Positions 34,129-46,800 of a DNA stretch of 64,000 nucleotides are shown in pieces. Every line of letters starts with the position of its first letter. The stretch's first letter is position 1. Where the stretch lies: the NCBI RefSeq assembly GCF_009870125.1, contig NC_046679.1, forward strand, positions 5,022,001-5,086,000, in the 5' to 3' direction. The notes beneath the pieces were generated by a model. The model was not told the DNA's origin and ran no database searches. It saw nothing but the letters and a program-made list of their open reading frames with translations. Both the position numbers and the translations under genes were made by a program. Source of the DNA: Drosophila pseudoobscura (Eukaryota > Arthropoda > Insecta > Diptera > Drosophilidae).

Positions 34129-36006
34129 ATGCCTCGCGCCGTGAAACCCAAGACAGCTGCCGGCCCATCGCCGGCCAAAAAAACCGCACCCGCCAAGAAG
34201 GCCAAGGGAAAACTATATGCCATGCCGGAGAAGCTGAAGGAGGGCACTGTTTTACAAGACCTGGCCAAGGGGAAATGGTGCATCGGTCCGTCGATTGGCA
34301 TTGGTGGCTTTGGCGAGATATATGCGGCCGCCCGCGCCGGTGAGAAGAACTACGACGCTGTGGTGAAATGCGTGAGTACCAATCAATAAGAATCCAAAGA
34401 GCCTTTGTTCTCGAACTCTGTCTTGCAGGAGCCTCACGGCAATGGGCCCCTGTTCGTGGAGATGCATTTCTACTTGCGCAATGCCAAGCAAGATGACATT
34501 AAGCAGTTCAAGCAGCAGCGGGGCCTCAAGACCCTGGGCATGCCGTACATCCTGGCCAGTGGCTCAGCGGATGTCAACGGTCAGAAGCATCGCTTCATTG
34601 TGATGCCGCGCTACGGCAGCGATATATCAAAGTTCTTCAAGGAAAACGGCAAGCGACTGCCGGAGGGCACGGTCTATCGCCTGGCCCTACAGATGCTGGA
34701 TGTCTACCAGTTTATGCACAGTACTGGCTATGTTCATGCAGATCTGAAGGCGGCAAACATCCTGTTGGGCCAGGGCAAGGCTGGTGCGGCCCAGGCCTAC
34801 CTTGTGGACTTTGGCCTGGCCTCACACTTTGTGACCGGCGAGTTTAAACCGGATCCCAAGAAAATGCACAACGGCACAATCGAGTACACATCGCGGGACG
34901 CTCATTTGGGTGTTCCCACCAGACGCGCCGACTTGGAGATTCTCGGCTACAACATAATCGAATGGCTGGGCGTGGAACTGCCCTGGGTCACACAGAAGCT
35001 GCTGGCGGTGCCACTCAAAGTACAGAAGGCCAAAGAAGCCTTCATGGAGGATGTCGGGGCTGCACTAAAGGCTCTTTTCCCCAAGGGAGTGCCGGTTCCC
35101 CTGGGGGAATACATGAAGTATGTGGCCAAACTGAAGCACAATGAGGAGCCGGACTACGACAAGTGTCGCAATTGGTTCTCGACGGCTCTCAAGCAAATGA
35201 AGATCCCAAACACCGGCGACTTGGACTTTAAGATAAAGCCCCAAAGCAGCAGCAACAACAACCACAGTCCGCCAGGAACCAGCAAGGCAACAGCCACAGC
35301 TGCAGCTGCAGCTGCACCCAAAAGGCCCAAGAAGGTTGCCTCCCCTGACATCATTTCCGACAGCGAGGAAGAGGAGGAGGCTCCACGCAGGAAGCCACAG
35401 GCCAAAGCTTCACCAGCGCCTCGCAGGAACGCCAAAGTCACGCCGACTATCTCGCCCCGTAAACGGTACGCAGAGACCAGTCCCACACGAAAGCGAGTTA
35501 AGACTGAGCCGAATGGTACACCCAAACCTCGCGCTACTCCCAGAGCAGCAGCGAGCCCCAGGGCTCGGGCCTCTCCCAGATCTGCAGCTAGTCCCAAAGC
35601 CCGGACCCCAAACGCAGCCAGTGCCAGCTTCAGTCCAGCGCTCTCCCTGCGCGCAAAGCACGGTAAGACAGTCGTCAACGATGACCTGACACCCAAACCG
35701 CGCTCCAACAAGACTTACGAATTCAACTTTGAGTTAGACGTCAGCATGGACGCCAATGTCATTGTGAATGTGAAGCGCAAGAAGAAGGCCGGGGCCAAGG
35801 ACCAGCCCACTGGCGAAGGCGACGTGAAAACCCCTTCGTCACGGAGCCTGGCTTCCTCCAAGGAGGATACGCCCGTGACCCGTGTGAATCTGCGGAAGGT
35901 GAATGGGGAGGGGGTCCCCGGTTCGCCGCTAGCCGCCGCTGCCTCCTCCTCCAGCAGCCCCAGTCCCAGGACGCCAGCAGTAACTGTGCGCAAGTACAGA
36001 CGCTAG
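34129..36006 (+). CDS. ball: Ballchen / NHK-1 histone kinase (VRK family)
   Basis: Exons are 34129-34371 and 34429-36006 (phase 0, TGC|GTGAGT ... TTGCAG|GAG), giving 606 residues. It is a nuclear Ser/Thr kinase of the vaccinia-related kinase family that phosphorylates histone H2A and acts in meiosis and germline stem cells. After a Lys/Pro-rich N-tail, the kinase domain (about 42-340) shows the glycine loop IGIGGFGEIY (56-65) and the beta-3 lysine K80 (AVVKC). It also shows the catalytic loop YVHADLKAAN (D186, N191) and DFG (208-210). HADLK in place of HRDLK is the VRK pattern. The C-terminal third is basic and acidic low-complexity sequence with many SP/TP sites (SPRARASPRSAASP), suited to chromatin binding and cell-cycle phosphorylation. 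Near-complete match in length to D. melanogaster (about 599). Confidence 0.96.
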
Positions 36007-36063
36007 AGAGGCACCTCTTTGTTTTTTGAATATTTCCATACGATTAATTATACTTAAACCTTG

Positions 36064-36069
36064 AATAAA
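36064..36069 (+). terminator. Poly(A) signal of ball
   Basis: AATAAA 58 bases after the ball stop codon. Confidence 0.65.
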
Positions 36070-36111
36070 AGTGCAGATGCATTGAATATTTTCCCAGAAT
36101 TTGGGTATAAA

Positions 36112-36117
36112 TTTATT
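36112..36117 (-). terminator. Poly(A) signal of IntS12
   Basis: On the minus strand AATAAA lies 89 bases after the IntS12 stop codon, facing the ball signal. Confidence 0.55.
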
Positions 36118-36205
36118 ACTTAAGAAATCCGTTCTATTCTATATCTAAATGAATGCGTGTTGTGGACTATTGAATGGCAGTCAGCATTCAATAGTAATAG
36201 TTTCG

Positions 36206-37228
36206 TCATTGCTTCGATCTTCGTTTGCTGCCGCCGCCGCCGCCGCTGCTGCTGCTGCTTTCGTGGTGCTTCGATGAGCTGCTCTTGCTCGAACTGGATT
36301 TGGTATTCGAGCTGCTCCGACGCGATGTAGATGAGGAAGGGCCAGCGCTATGCTTCTCCACACCACTGATGGCAGTCAATGAGGGAGCCACCGACTTGCT
36401 GGCACGCTCCTCTTTGTGCGACTTGGAGGAGGACGATGATGACGACTTGTGGCCTTGTTTGCTGCTGCTGCTGCTGCTCGCATTGGTAGAGCTGCTCGGC
36501 TCTGGCCTGTAGAAGGGTGAGGATGAGTTGGATGATGTCGAGGATCGTGAGGATGCGCCCGATGCGGTTTTGCTCGTCTTGCTGGCGGCCAGCGGCAAGG
36601 GATCGTCGGCGATAAAGATTGTTGGCGGGAGTGTCGCCGCCGCCGCTGCAGTGGCCACGGACCGACTGCTTGTAGGTTTGTTGCAACAGGTATCGCACTG
36701 CCAGGTCTGCTCCTGATCGTCGGCCGCCTCTTCTTTGGTGATGGGCGGTTTGTGGCACTCCTGATGGTACATGGCCCCGCATTTGGAACACTCAACAAGC
36801 CGATTGGTGGCCGTGAACATCATTTCGCCACAGACGCAGCAATTCAAATCGCCAAAGTCGCCGGTGTCGCCTGTGTTTACAATGCCCGCCGCACTGAGGC
36901 ACTCGTCCGAATCGATAATGGTGTCCACAGAGTCCGAGGGATCCTTGTCCGGCGAGTTGGTCAGATTGATGATCTCATCCGTGTTGATGGGCTGCGGTGG
37001 GGTGGGCGCACGCCCTGGAAAGCTCATCTCATCGTCCATCATGCGCTGGGTCATGTTTTGCGTGATACTCTTCTCCGGGCCGTACCTCGCCCTCAGCGCT
37101 TCGTCCAGCAACAGGCGGAGTTCGGATGCAGACGTCGAATTGCTGGAATGCAGCAGTTTGATGGCCTTCTTCAGCACAGGATCGACTTCCTGGGGCACCG
37201 CAACAGCCGCGGCAATATTGGCAGCCAT
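36206..37228 (-). CDS. IntS12: Integrator complex subunit 12 (PHD finger)
   Basis: A single uninterrupted coding exon of 340 residues on the minus strand, from the ATG at 37228. IntS12 is a nuclear subunit of the Integrator complex that processes snRNA 3' ends and attenuates transcription. The N-terminus (VDPVLKKAIKLLHSSNSTSA) matches the conserved family start. A C4HC3 PHD finger occupies residues about 130-182 (CCVCGEMMFTATNRLVECSK, then CGAMYHQECHK ... WQCDTCC). The C-terminal half is Ser/Lys-rich low complexity with GGGGGSKRRSKQ at the end. The length is similar to the D. melanogaster protein. Convergent with ball (200 bases between stop codons) and divergent from Lerp. Confidence 0.94.
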   Translation of the reverse strand: MAANIAAAVAVPQEVDPVLKKAIKLLHSSNSTSASELRLLLDEALRARYGPEKSITQNMTQRMMDDEMSFPGRAPTPPQPINTDEIINLTNSPDKDPSDSVDTIIDSDECLSAAGIVNTGDTGDFGDLNCCVCGEMMFTATNRLVECSKCGAMYHQECHKPPITKEEAADDQEQTWQCDTCCNKPTSSRSVATAAAAATLPPTIFIADDPLPLAASKTSKTASGASSRSSTSSNSSSPFYRPEPSSSTNASSSSSSKQGHKSSSSSSSKSHKEERASKSVAPSLTAISGVEKHSAGPSSSTSRRSSSNTKSSSSKSSSSKHHESSSSSGGGGGSKRRSKQ

Positions 37229-37826
37229 CGCAAGTGATCAAAAGTGATTTTTAAATTACAATTTAATAATTCGAAAAATTCTTCACAAGCGCAACAGCTG
37301 TTTTTGGACCAGGGTTGTCGCTTCCTCCGCGGGTGCTTCTTCTTGCAGGCCGTTGCTATTCACCCACCCACAAACACAAACACAAAACAAAATAACAGTT
37401 CGATTCACCGCTGGCTCTGCTGCCAAAATAATTAAGCCGAAATAAGCAGGTATATTAGCCCTAATAGTGTGCCATTGTTTGCCATATACGCTCCGTGTGA
37501 ATCATGTCGTGATATTGCGTCTCAGTGCAGCCCCCGGCCTGCTGTGTGCGCTGGAACAGCCAGAACATCCAATCTCCCTCTCTTTTCCGCCGCGGTCCGT
37601 TGAAAAATCGAAGAGAGGCGCAACAGCAAATAGCTCACTCGGCTCTCTGTCAAAATAAACAGTTAACAAGACGAACGTTGTGATAAGGCCAGGCCGATCA
37701 AATTGCTTTGTGTGCAAAAGTGTTAATCTTTTCGGGGCATTACTAATAGATCCAAGTGCAGAGACGACCAGTTATAGATTCTCCCATTTCTTGAATTTCG
37801 TTTAGGCCGTTGACTAGTTGGGGAAA
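37229..37826. promoter_or_regulatory. Divergent IntS12-Lerp promoter region
   Basis: The two start codons are 598 bases apart in divergent orientation, so both promoters must lie here unless upstream non-coding exons exist. I see no clear DRE or TATA element. Confidence 0.45.
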
Positions 37827-40800
37827 ATGAACTGCGAAGCGGCTCAGGATACGCCGAAGCGGCGGGTGCATCGAATGGTGAGTGATACTTACATGATTAC
37901 TAATTGCTTACAAGTAATTTTCGTTATCTTTTCCAGATAAAACTGCGTTGCGGCATTCCATATATAGCTGTGGTTTCACTTCTCCTACTTTTGCTATGCG
38001 GCGGTTCTGCGGCCGATCAGCTGGTATGTTTGGCTAGGAGGGGAGCGACTGGAGTTGGTTTGGTGCCGATTGGTTTGCCCTGGCTTGTGGCGCCACAAAC
38101 AGCTGTGAATGCGCACTTGTTGCCGCATTCTATTGGCCAAGAAAGAACAAGAACTCCGGCCAGTGCATAGCTTTATCTCTGTTCTTGTCTTTGTTTGTTG
38201 GCTGGGCCAATTAGGAATCAATCAAGTCGCAATAGACCCGATAACAGTTCCAACTGTTGCTGAAACTGTTATGGCCCTGTTAATAGCTGTACTAACATTT
38301 GCACATCTTGCAGAACTTTACCACCCAAGAGTGCAAGCTCAAGGAACCCATTTATGGCAATACGTTCGACTTTAGTGCCCTCCACTCGGACCTCGCTCAT
38401 GTGGTGGAAAGTGCGGGCAATGGGGATGACAAATTCGAGTTTAATGTTTGCGGCAATCTCTCCAAGACGTGCAATGGGGAGACCAATGTGGCTGCCTGTC
38501 TCAAGAAACAGGACAAAGAGTATGTCCTGGGTAAGCGTTTGCAATGAGTTGTCTTCGAAGAATCCAATTTAAATCGACTCTTCCTCCAGGACGCCAGCAC
38601 GAGCTGCATTACTACAATGGCAAAATGTATTTCAAGTATTTAAGCGGCGCCAAATGCGAAAATGGTACAGCAGATAATCCAAACTACCAGCTTCATGTGA
38701 TCCTCAGCTGCGATTACACTTTGGATGCCAATCCCATGCATATTACGCGATATGTGAGCAGTTTATATCGATTTTGAGACAAGTTTTCACATATTTTCAT
38801 GTTTTTCTCGTAGGCCAACGACGCCTGCTCCTTCTACATCACCTACGAGACGCCGCTGGCCTGCCTGCCCATTCCGGATGCAGTGCAGTCGAACAGCTGC
38901 AGCGTAAGGGACACCAAAACGGATGGAACATTCGATCTGCTGCCTTTGAGCGACACCAATTACAGGACAAGCAACCGGCAGGGCTCTGTCTTTCTGATTA
39001 ATGTGTGCAAGCCCGTGCTTTATGGAGAAAATAGCATGTGTCCGCCTGGCAGCAGCATATGCCTCTACTCTCCCAAGGCCACAAATAATTCAGAGCGGTG
39101 GGTAGTCTCTCATATATAGTTATAAAAGAACGAACACCAGTGGTTAAGCAATGCATTTCTTGTAGATTCATCAATTTCGGAACTGTGCAGTCGCATCCCG
39201 TGGTGGAGAACGGACAGCTCTTGCTGCGACACGAGTCGCCCACGGCTTGTGCCCGCAATTCCAGTATGAATTACACCAGTGTCATTTACTTTAGTTGCGA
39301 CAAGACCATAATGGTGGGTGGCCCCTCATTTTTCAAAGTCTTGGAAACACTAACCATTTGTTGGCCTTGCAGAATGCACATCCCGAATTCGCGGGCCTCG
39401 GAGCAGACGAGTGCACGTACCAGTTCAATTTTGTAACACCGCTGGCCTGCAATGATCTCAAGCCCTGCACGGCACTTACCTCCACCAATGAGCTGTAAGT
39501 CTACCGAATGATATTTATACTGATTGAATCTAAATCAGCTTGTGTTTCGCCCCATAGTTTGGATCTCAGTTCGCTTAGTAGCCAGCCAGCGCATCACCTG
39601 TCCAAAGATGGTCGCAACTACACGGTAGCCGTGTGCGCCAGTGCAGGAAATCCCTGCCAGGAGAATGGCGGTAAGTCGGAATATTAATTAAGGCAAACGA
39701 AAATGGTTTTTCCCTGAAAGACATATAATATGTCCCATAGCATAATTTAGAAAAAACTGGCTTTAAAACGCTTGCAATTCTTTCGGATTAATGATTTTTA
39801 ATGGCCCTTTCGCTCGAGTAGCCTTTTGGAAGCAATAATCGTCTTGGCAACCTCCCCATACGGTGCAAAAACATGTGATGGGAGGGGCAGCGGTGGTCAA
39901 GTGTTGACCATTTCATCCGTTTTGCATTAGTGCGCTCATGCGTGGATATTTGTGGGGGTCCTTTACGCACACACATACTACGCATACATACTATATGTAT
40001 GTTCTGCTGTTGTATAAGTGAGGTGGGAGATATTTAGGTTTGTGATGTGGTTCCGTCATATATTTACATAATTTACGGCCCTGCGTGGCGTGTGCACAAC
40101 CGACTCTTTCCGTTTACGACTCCCAATGGAAAATAAATATACATTACGTATTTTTCAATAATAAGTAAAGTATTTAAGTGGATATTTATGTGCCCTATTT
40201 AAAGGGGAGCCCTTAAAGTTGTCAATCCTTTCATCGAATATGGTTATTTTCTTGGTCTTTCGTGTCAATCCGTTTTCCAATTATTGTACAGACTGCTTTA
40301 TGGGCCCCACATATCACAATCTCTCTCTATTTGTACCCCTATTTTATAGTCCTTTGTATGGCCTGCATCCACATGAGGCCCATACGTTGCCGCCGTATTG
40401 CAAATAACAACTTTTCCGTGATGTGCGGCCTGTTGGCATGGCAAATGTGTGCCTCTCTGTTGTTCATGCAACACAGGCCCCACACACGCACGCAGCACGT
40501 CAGGCAGTGGGTCGGTGTGTTGTCCTGCATTCATAGTTGACTGCAGACGCATATCCTTTTTGGTTCGCTGGCTCTCTTTTCCCGCGAGTTAGAGCCAGCT
40601 CGGCACTCCACACAGAGATACCGTGGCCCACTGCTGGGACCTCGGCATAAACAAATAAATAAGTGTGCGCTCCCTTTTGCCAAAACTGATGTCCAGGAGA
40701 GGCCTTGGCACGGAGGAGCTGCATACATGAAATTTTCATTTGTTAGGCAAATAGCAGACGCACACAACTGGTGGGGCTCGCAGGACATGGCAGGGCTTTT

Positions 40801-43800
40801 GTAAATACACATACACAGAGACACACATCCGTACACAGATACGGATACAGATACGCGTTGCTGGCTCGCTGTTTGGCGCCCAGCTGACACGGGCAGACAG
40901 CATATTGCTGCCTCCTGCCATTCCACTCCTCTCCATTAAAATCTCCTGGTTTACATAGTTGAATTCAATATTTGAAGGCATTTGGCAGTGGCAGTTTGCT
41001 CTGGTTGTGGCCCCGGTCCCGGCCCTGGCTCTGGCTATCTGCCTGCAACTGAATTATGGCCACGCGCCCCCAACCACCAGCCGACCCAGCCAACAGCTCC
41101 TTCCTAATCCACGCCTCCAACTGCTGTTAATTGCTTATGCAGCATGCGTTGCACTGTCATTTTGTGTAATTTTCCTACATTCTACATTTCTATTTATTTA
41201 TGGCGCGGAACGCCAAGCAAATTGTATTTTTGAGTGGACCTGCGGTGGCCATGCCCCCTCGGGTTTTGTGCTTGCTGCTGCCACACGTAACCTGATGCTG
41301 CAGATATCACGTTGACATCCCCCCATCCCCCTCCCCCACGTCAACATCAATTTTACGCTTTTCCATCTGTCTATATGTCTAAGTAAATTTGCAATTATTT
41401 TGCATCACATCTAGGGCTCTACGGATCACTCAATAAGTGCCAGCTTTATTTGATTTCGTTATGTACGGCCCTGTACAGTCGACCGTTTGGTGTTGGCCAG
41501 GTTCAGAACGCGGAGGAACATGCCCTGGCCCCCCTCCACATGTGCAGAACCTCCTAGCTCCTCCTCCCAATAAGCAGCGTCGTTGGCCAGTTGCTTCTGC
41601 TCCGGTGTGAGATTATCGTTGGGCTCCTTGCGCACTTCTTCTGGCAGTTTGATAACTTTTTTCGAGTCGAGTTTCCGCAAGGTGTCTGATCGAGTATACA
41701 TTGACTTACGTCGCTTATAGGCCCGTTTTGGAAATTGGACTGTGGTCCGCTCTTTTAGCACGGTTTTCTTATTCGTTTCGGAACGCGTAGTCATCCGGCT
41801 GCTCCATTGAGAAAGAGCATGCAGAGGGGCTTTTTGTGACTCTCTGAATTTCGGAGATTCCTTCTTCCCCAAAGCTGGTTCGCTGTTCCATTGAGCGAAA
41901 GCCGAGCGCCAGACGTTTTCTATCGAAGAGTCCGAGACGGATATTTTCAAATCTGTGGAATGCGTTTGTTGTTAATGATATATTAGCTAATGATATATTA
42001 CATTTTATAAGAACAGAACATGGACTTGCCCGTTTTGGCCAGCTGCAGTTGCGACTGCGCCTTGGTTGAAACATTCCGCTGCTGGGCCTGCGACCGTTTT
42101 GATAGTGCTTTCGACATCAGGAAAATGTTCCTGTTATAGAGCTTGATTTTAATAAATGGAAATCGGTTTATATAGCGCACCATAAACTCACCGAAAGCGT
42201 TCTAAAATTTTTGCAGAATTTTTTACGAGAACGATGAGACGCAAAATTGGTAGCGACTTTTCCTCTCTTTGCAACACTGTTACGTTGCTGCAAAAACCGT
42301 ATTAATCGCGAAAGCTATCGAAAACTGCGTGAAAGAGAAAATGGCCTTAAGACATTAGACTTATGGGAGAAGCATGCAGAGAGAGCGAGAGAAATATATG
42401 TCTGCATCTGCTTGGTCTACCATTTTTGTTGCATCAGAAATGGTGGATTGCCACACTTTTCAGATATTGAATTCTGCTCGATGGCTGGGGCTTTGATCCG
42501 GAACACGTGTCTACAGAGAGCTACGGAAATTATTTTACATATAGATAGATAGGTTAATAGATATATAATAGTCTAATATCTAATAGTCTAATAGTTAATC
42601 TAATAGTTAGCGAAATCTAAGTTAATAACACCATGAGTATTTTTATATGGCAAAACGTATATATTCCATTTCAACTTGAGGCAGTAAGAGCAGATATCAA
42701 GATCAAGTACACCTAATTCTGTTTTAACACCGTAGATTGGTTTCTGAATAAAAACGGTGTAAAAAACCGTGTGAAAACAGAATTAGGTGTATATTGGAAT
42801 ACGATCATATGAAAAGCATTAATTATCCGTGAGTGACGGCGATGGCGTCTAGCGTTACTTGTCGCCAATGTCTATTTATCTCCGTCTATCTCTTTAGTCT
42901 TGCTCTCTTTGCCTCCCCTCAAGGGTAAAGGCATTCACACAAAACGCAGTTGAAGATGTTGTCTCGCTCTGTCACACACAAGAGCATTCATTCACATGCG
43001 TGCACACTAAATGCTTTTAGAGTGTGGTAAATGTTAATAGTATTGGTTGAGATGTTGTCGTTGCGTTTGCAAACGGAAGCCCGAGTAAAAAGAAGAGTGA
43101 TAAACAGGCTTGAAGAAGAAATACTCGGTTAGGAAAAATATCGAGTAACGAGTACGCGTTATGGGTACCACGTGTTTTAGTTTTACTTTATAACAAATCC
43201 AAAACGCTTGTTAGGTAAGTCCATCATTTAAATTATTACTGAGTACAATTTTCAACCAAAGAAGAAGTTTTCAATGATTGCCGATAATTAAGGTGGAAAT
43301 TTGCCATAGCCGGAGACCCAAAGAGGCAGTGGTCTTGTTGAATTTGATTGTCCGGCCTTAAGAAATTAATTTTGTATGGAAAATAAAGCATTGTCTGGCA
43401 TTGAGTCTCAATGGTCTCAATACCACCGCCTCCTAAGGGCTGAACACCATTGCTTCAATGAGTTTTTAGCTTCTAATCAAAGCTAGACAAAGCCCTTAAG
43501 CAGCAGTATATCAAATTTGCACAACAAAAACCAACTCAAGAGGCAACTTTTTGTTGCCATTCCTGAATATGGCAACGCTTCAATGTTGATAATTTTCAAT
43601 TTTCTGTTTTTATGCTTTTTGTTTTGTGTATATTTTACTCCTTTTTATGTGCTGCCCTCGGTTTCCTCTGGTTATTTGTGTTACTGCTGCCGCTGCTGCT
43701 TCTGTCGGGGCAGATTCAATTTGGAGCAACACCATATTCTGGCCAGAACCAGAACCAGAGCAGGAAACCTCTCCTGCTGCTGCCGCCCCCCGACCGTAAC

Positions 43801-46800
43801 TAACACTTGCCGGCAGCTGTTTGGCCAGGATGCGCCATCCAAGTGGCATCAGGCAGCTACTAAATCGTTTTATATTTGTTTTTCTCGCTTTTCTCTATGG
43901 TTTTTTTTTTGCCCAGGGCTGCCTGGCAGACGGCTGCTGGTCAATGTTTTTAGGGATTCCTGGGACCTTTCTTGACGGTTGTTTTCCTATTGAAATTCAA
44001 TTTGCTTGAGTTTTCTTAGCCATTTCGGCAATGGTCTTTGCTCCAGCTTCAGCACCAGCCCCGTGCCCTGGGGCCCGCATATGCGCCAGCCATGAAATAT
44101 ATTTTGCGGCAAAACATTTCCACTCTCCCTATCAATGCCACAAAGTCAGCTCCTTGAAGGGCTCCCCGCTTATACAATACAATATATGTATATTTAACCC
44201 TTTCATGCAGCTCCTCCGAAGGGCCTCGTTTATATTTAACCCTTTCGTGCAATGTCAGGAATTTAAACAATGTTTTTGTTTCTTGGCCACAATGCGAGTT
44301 GTGGGCCCGAGGCCCCCCCCCCAAAGCTTTCTCCGAACAGAGATTGCATTGGGATTGAATTAATGCCAGTGTGTGGGTGTATCTGGTGGGTGTGGGTGTG
44401 TATTGGTTGTGTGTGACCAGGTCAATCTCGTTGGATAATCCTGACAAGGAAATGATTTTCACCCAAGGTGTACACTTTTCAAGTATACACTGCGACAAAG
44501 CAGTGCTAAGAGGGAACAGATTAGAATCATATATACTTAATTTCTGGGAATACATATTCAGGCACCATAAATACTGCCTATTTAAATATTTTTTACGCTA
44601 TCAAGTATGGAGTTGCAGTATTTCCAACCTTATGAAAATCCAATTTTTTGGAGTTGTAATACAAGCAGTCTTTTAAGTAACAAGCAGTTGAATTTATAAG
44701 TTAAAAGCAGTGCATCCAGCTCAAAAGCAGCTGTTGTCGATGCCCTGGCATTACTGTGACAAGCAGTGGTTTAGCATGAATAAAATCGTACTGCTTGATT
44801 TCAACACTAGTCACGGGTCCCTCTAACAGCTTGGTTTTCCCATGAGGCTGTACTTTTTCAACGATTGGTAGAGATTTTGGAGAAGAAAAAGACTCCATAG
44901 AGCATGTTTAAACTTCTTTTTCGTCTCAGACACGAGAATTGTGAAGTTTAAACTCCCAACCTTGTTGCCGGCTAGGATTTCTCTCAGTGCTGAAACCATA
45001 TACATATAAATCTTCAGAGGACGTCTTCTGTTTCTGCTTGTGGTCGGCTAAATTCAATTGCAAGCTTCCGCCGGACACTCACAGAACCTGCTGCTGCCAT
45101 AGATGTTTACACTGGGATGTAGACGGACAGACAGACCGTTCGTCCGTCCGTCCGTCCGTCCGTACATATATTGTCACGCAGGTCCCCCACAATGTCATTT
45201 ATCAATTTAGTTGACAGTCCATTTCTTTTTCGATTTGGAAAAAGCCACCTCAATTGGTCTTTTTCTTCTCTTTTTCACATTTTGATTTTGATTTTCTTGT
45301 TGTTGGTCGGGGCCCTTGATCCTAGAGAGTCATGTGTGCAGGATGCGATGGGATGCGATGGGGTGCTGCTAGTATTCCTTCAATGTCTGCAATAAACTAT
45401 AAAAATGTTCCACCATGGCGATGGACATGAGAATAAAGGCAGAGGGGAGCAGAAGTTGTACATACTCGTGTATAGTATATGGAGGAGGAAGAGAGAGAGA
45501 GAGCGAAGGATGAACGAAATTACCATACTCTAGTCAAATCACAATCACAATGCTGTCTGCTCGAGGGCTCTCAATCAAAATCTGGCAAAATGTGAGTGAC
45601 GTTGCTCAAAATTGTTCGGGTTGTAAGCGAAATGGAAGATTGAAAAGGGAAAAGCACCAGTGAGGACGCTGTTTATTCCATAAAATTGAGCTGTCGAATG
45701 GTACCCCCTATAGAAATAACTTTAAGCTGTGTTCAAGCAATTAAATCGGATAGTAGAATGTTCTTCTGGCCCTTCCTCAGCTGGAGGCCCATGGAAAAAA
45801 CCGTCTACGAAGAGGACAAACAACGAGAACAATTAGTTTCTCCTTTGATGGATACTGATGGACCGTGGCATGCTGTTGCTTTCGTCGCTGCTTCCTTGTG
45901 TTTGCCATCCCGTAAAGGGGGTGGTCCTGGGGGAAGACGCGGGCAATTCTGTCCACAATTCTGCTGAATGCTTAGCAGAGGCTTTTGAGCCAGGCCAGGA
46001 TTCGCGCTGGTCTCTGTTTGCCTTTGCCTTTGCCTTGGACGTTGGCCGTTGTTTTTTTTTCGCTTTGATTTTTTGACGCTTTGTGTCTACGGCCGAACAC
46101 TCAATTGATGCGTGCACACTTCTTGTCCACTTGCAGGCGCCTGTTACGAACAGAATGCGGAGACCATCAGCCTGGGAAACGCCAATTCGCATCTGCGCTT
46201 CAATCAGAGCGGCTCGCTCTATTTGCTCTACGAGAACGGCGCCAAATGTCCCACTGGATCGGGCGCAACGTCGCTCTGGTCGACGAAAATCGAATTTGTC
46301 TGTGCGAACAATGCCACAAAGGACAATGGCACCACCGCTGGCGGTGGAGGCGGTGGAGCCGGCGGTACCACCGGCCGGAGCAATGCTCTGCAAATAATTG
46401 AGGACTCCAATTGTCAGCTGTTAATCCAATATCAGACGCCGTACGCCTGCCAGGAGCAGATTAGATGCAAGGCCACCGTCTACGTGGACCACACCACCGA
46501 CGGTGTCGGCAGCAGCGGGGACGAGCTGATCGACCTGACGCCCTTGATTAGCGCCAGCGACAACTACGAGGCACGGGTCGAGCTGCCGGCCAGCATGGAG
46601 CATCTGGTGCCCAAAACGACAAAGGTGAGCTCCCCGTGATTTCCCCCAGGTCCTGGACTGTAATTTGCTGGCTTTTGTCTTTGTAAAGCATCTACGAGTA
46701 CGAGTACTTTGAGGGTCTCGTGGATGGGATGGGGGGGTCTCCAACCAAGACCATTCCAATCCATTCTAACCACTTGTATCTGTATCTCTCTCTCTCTTAT

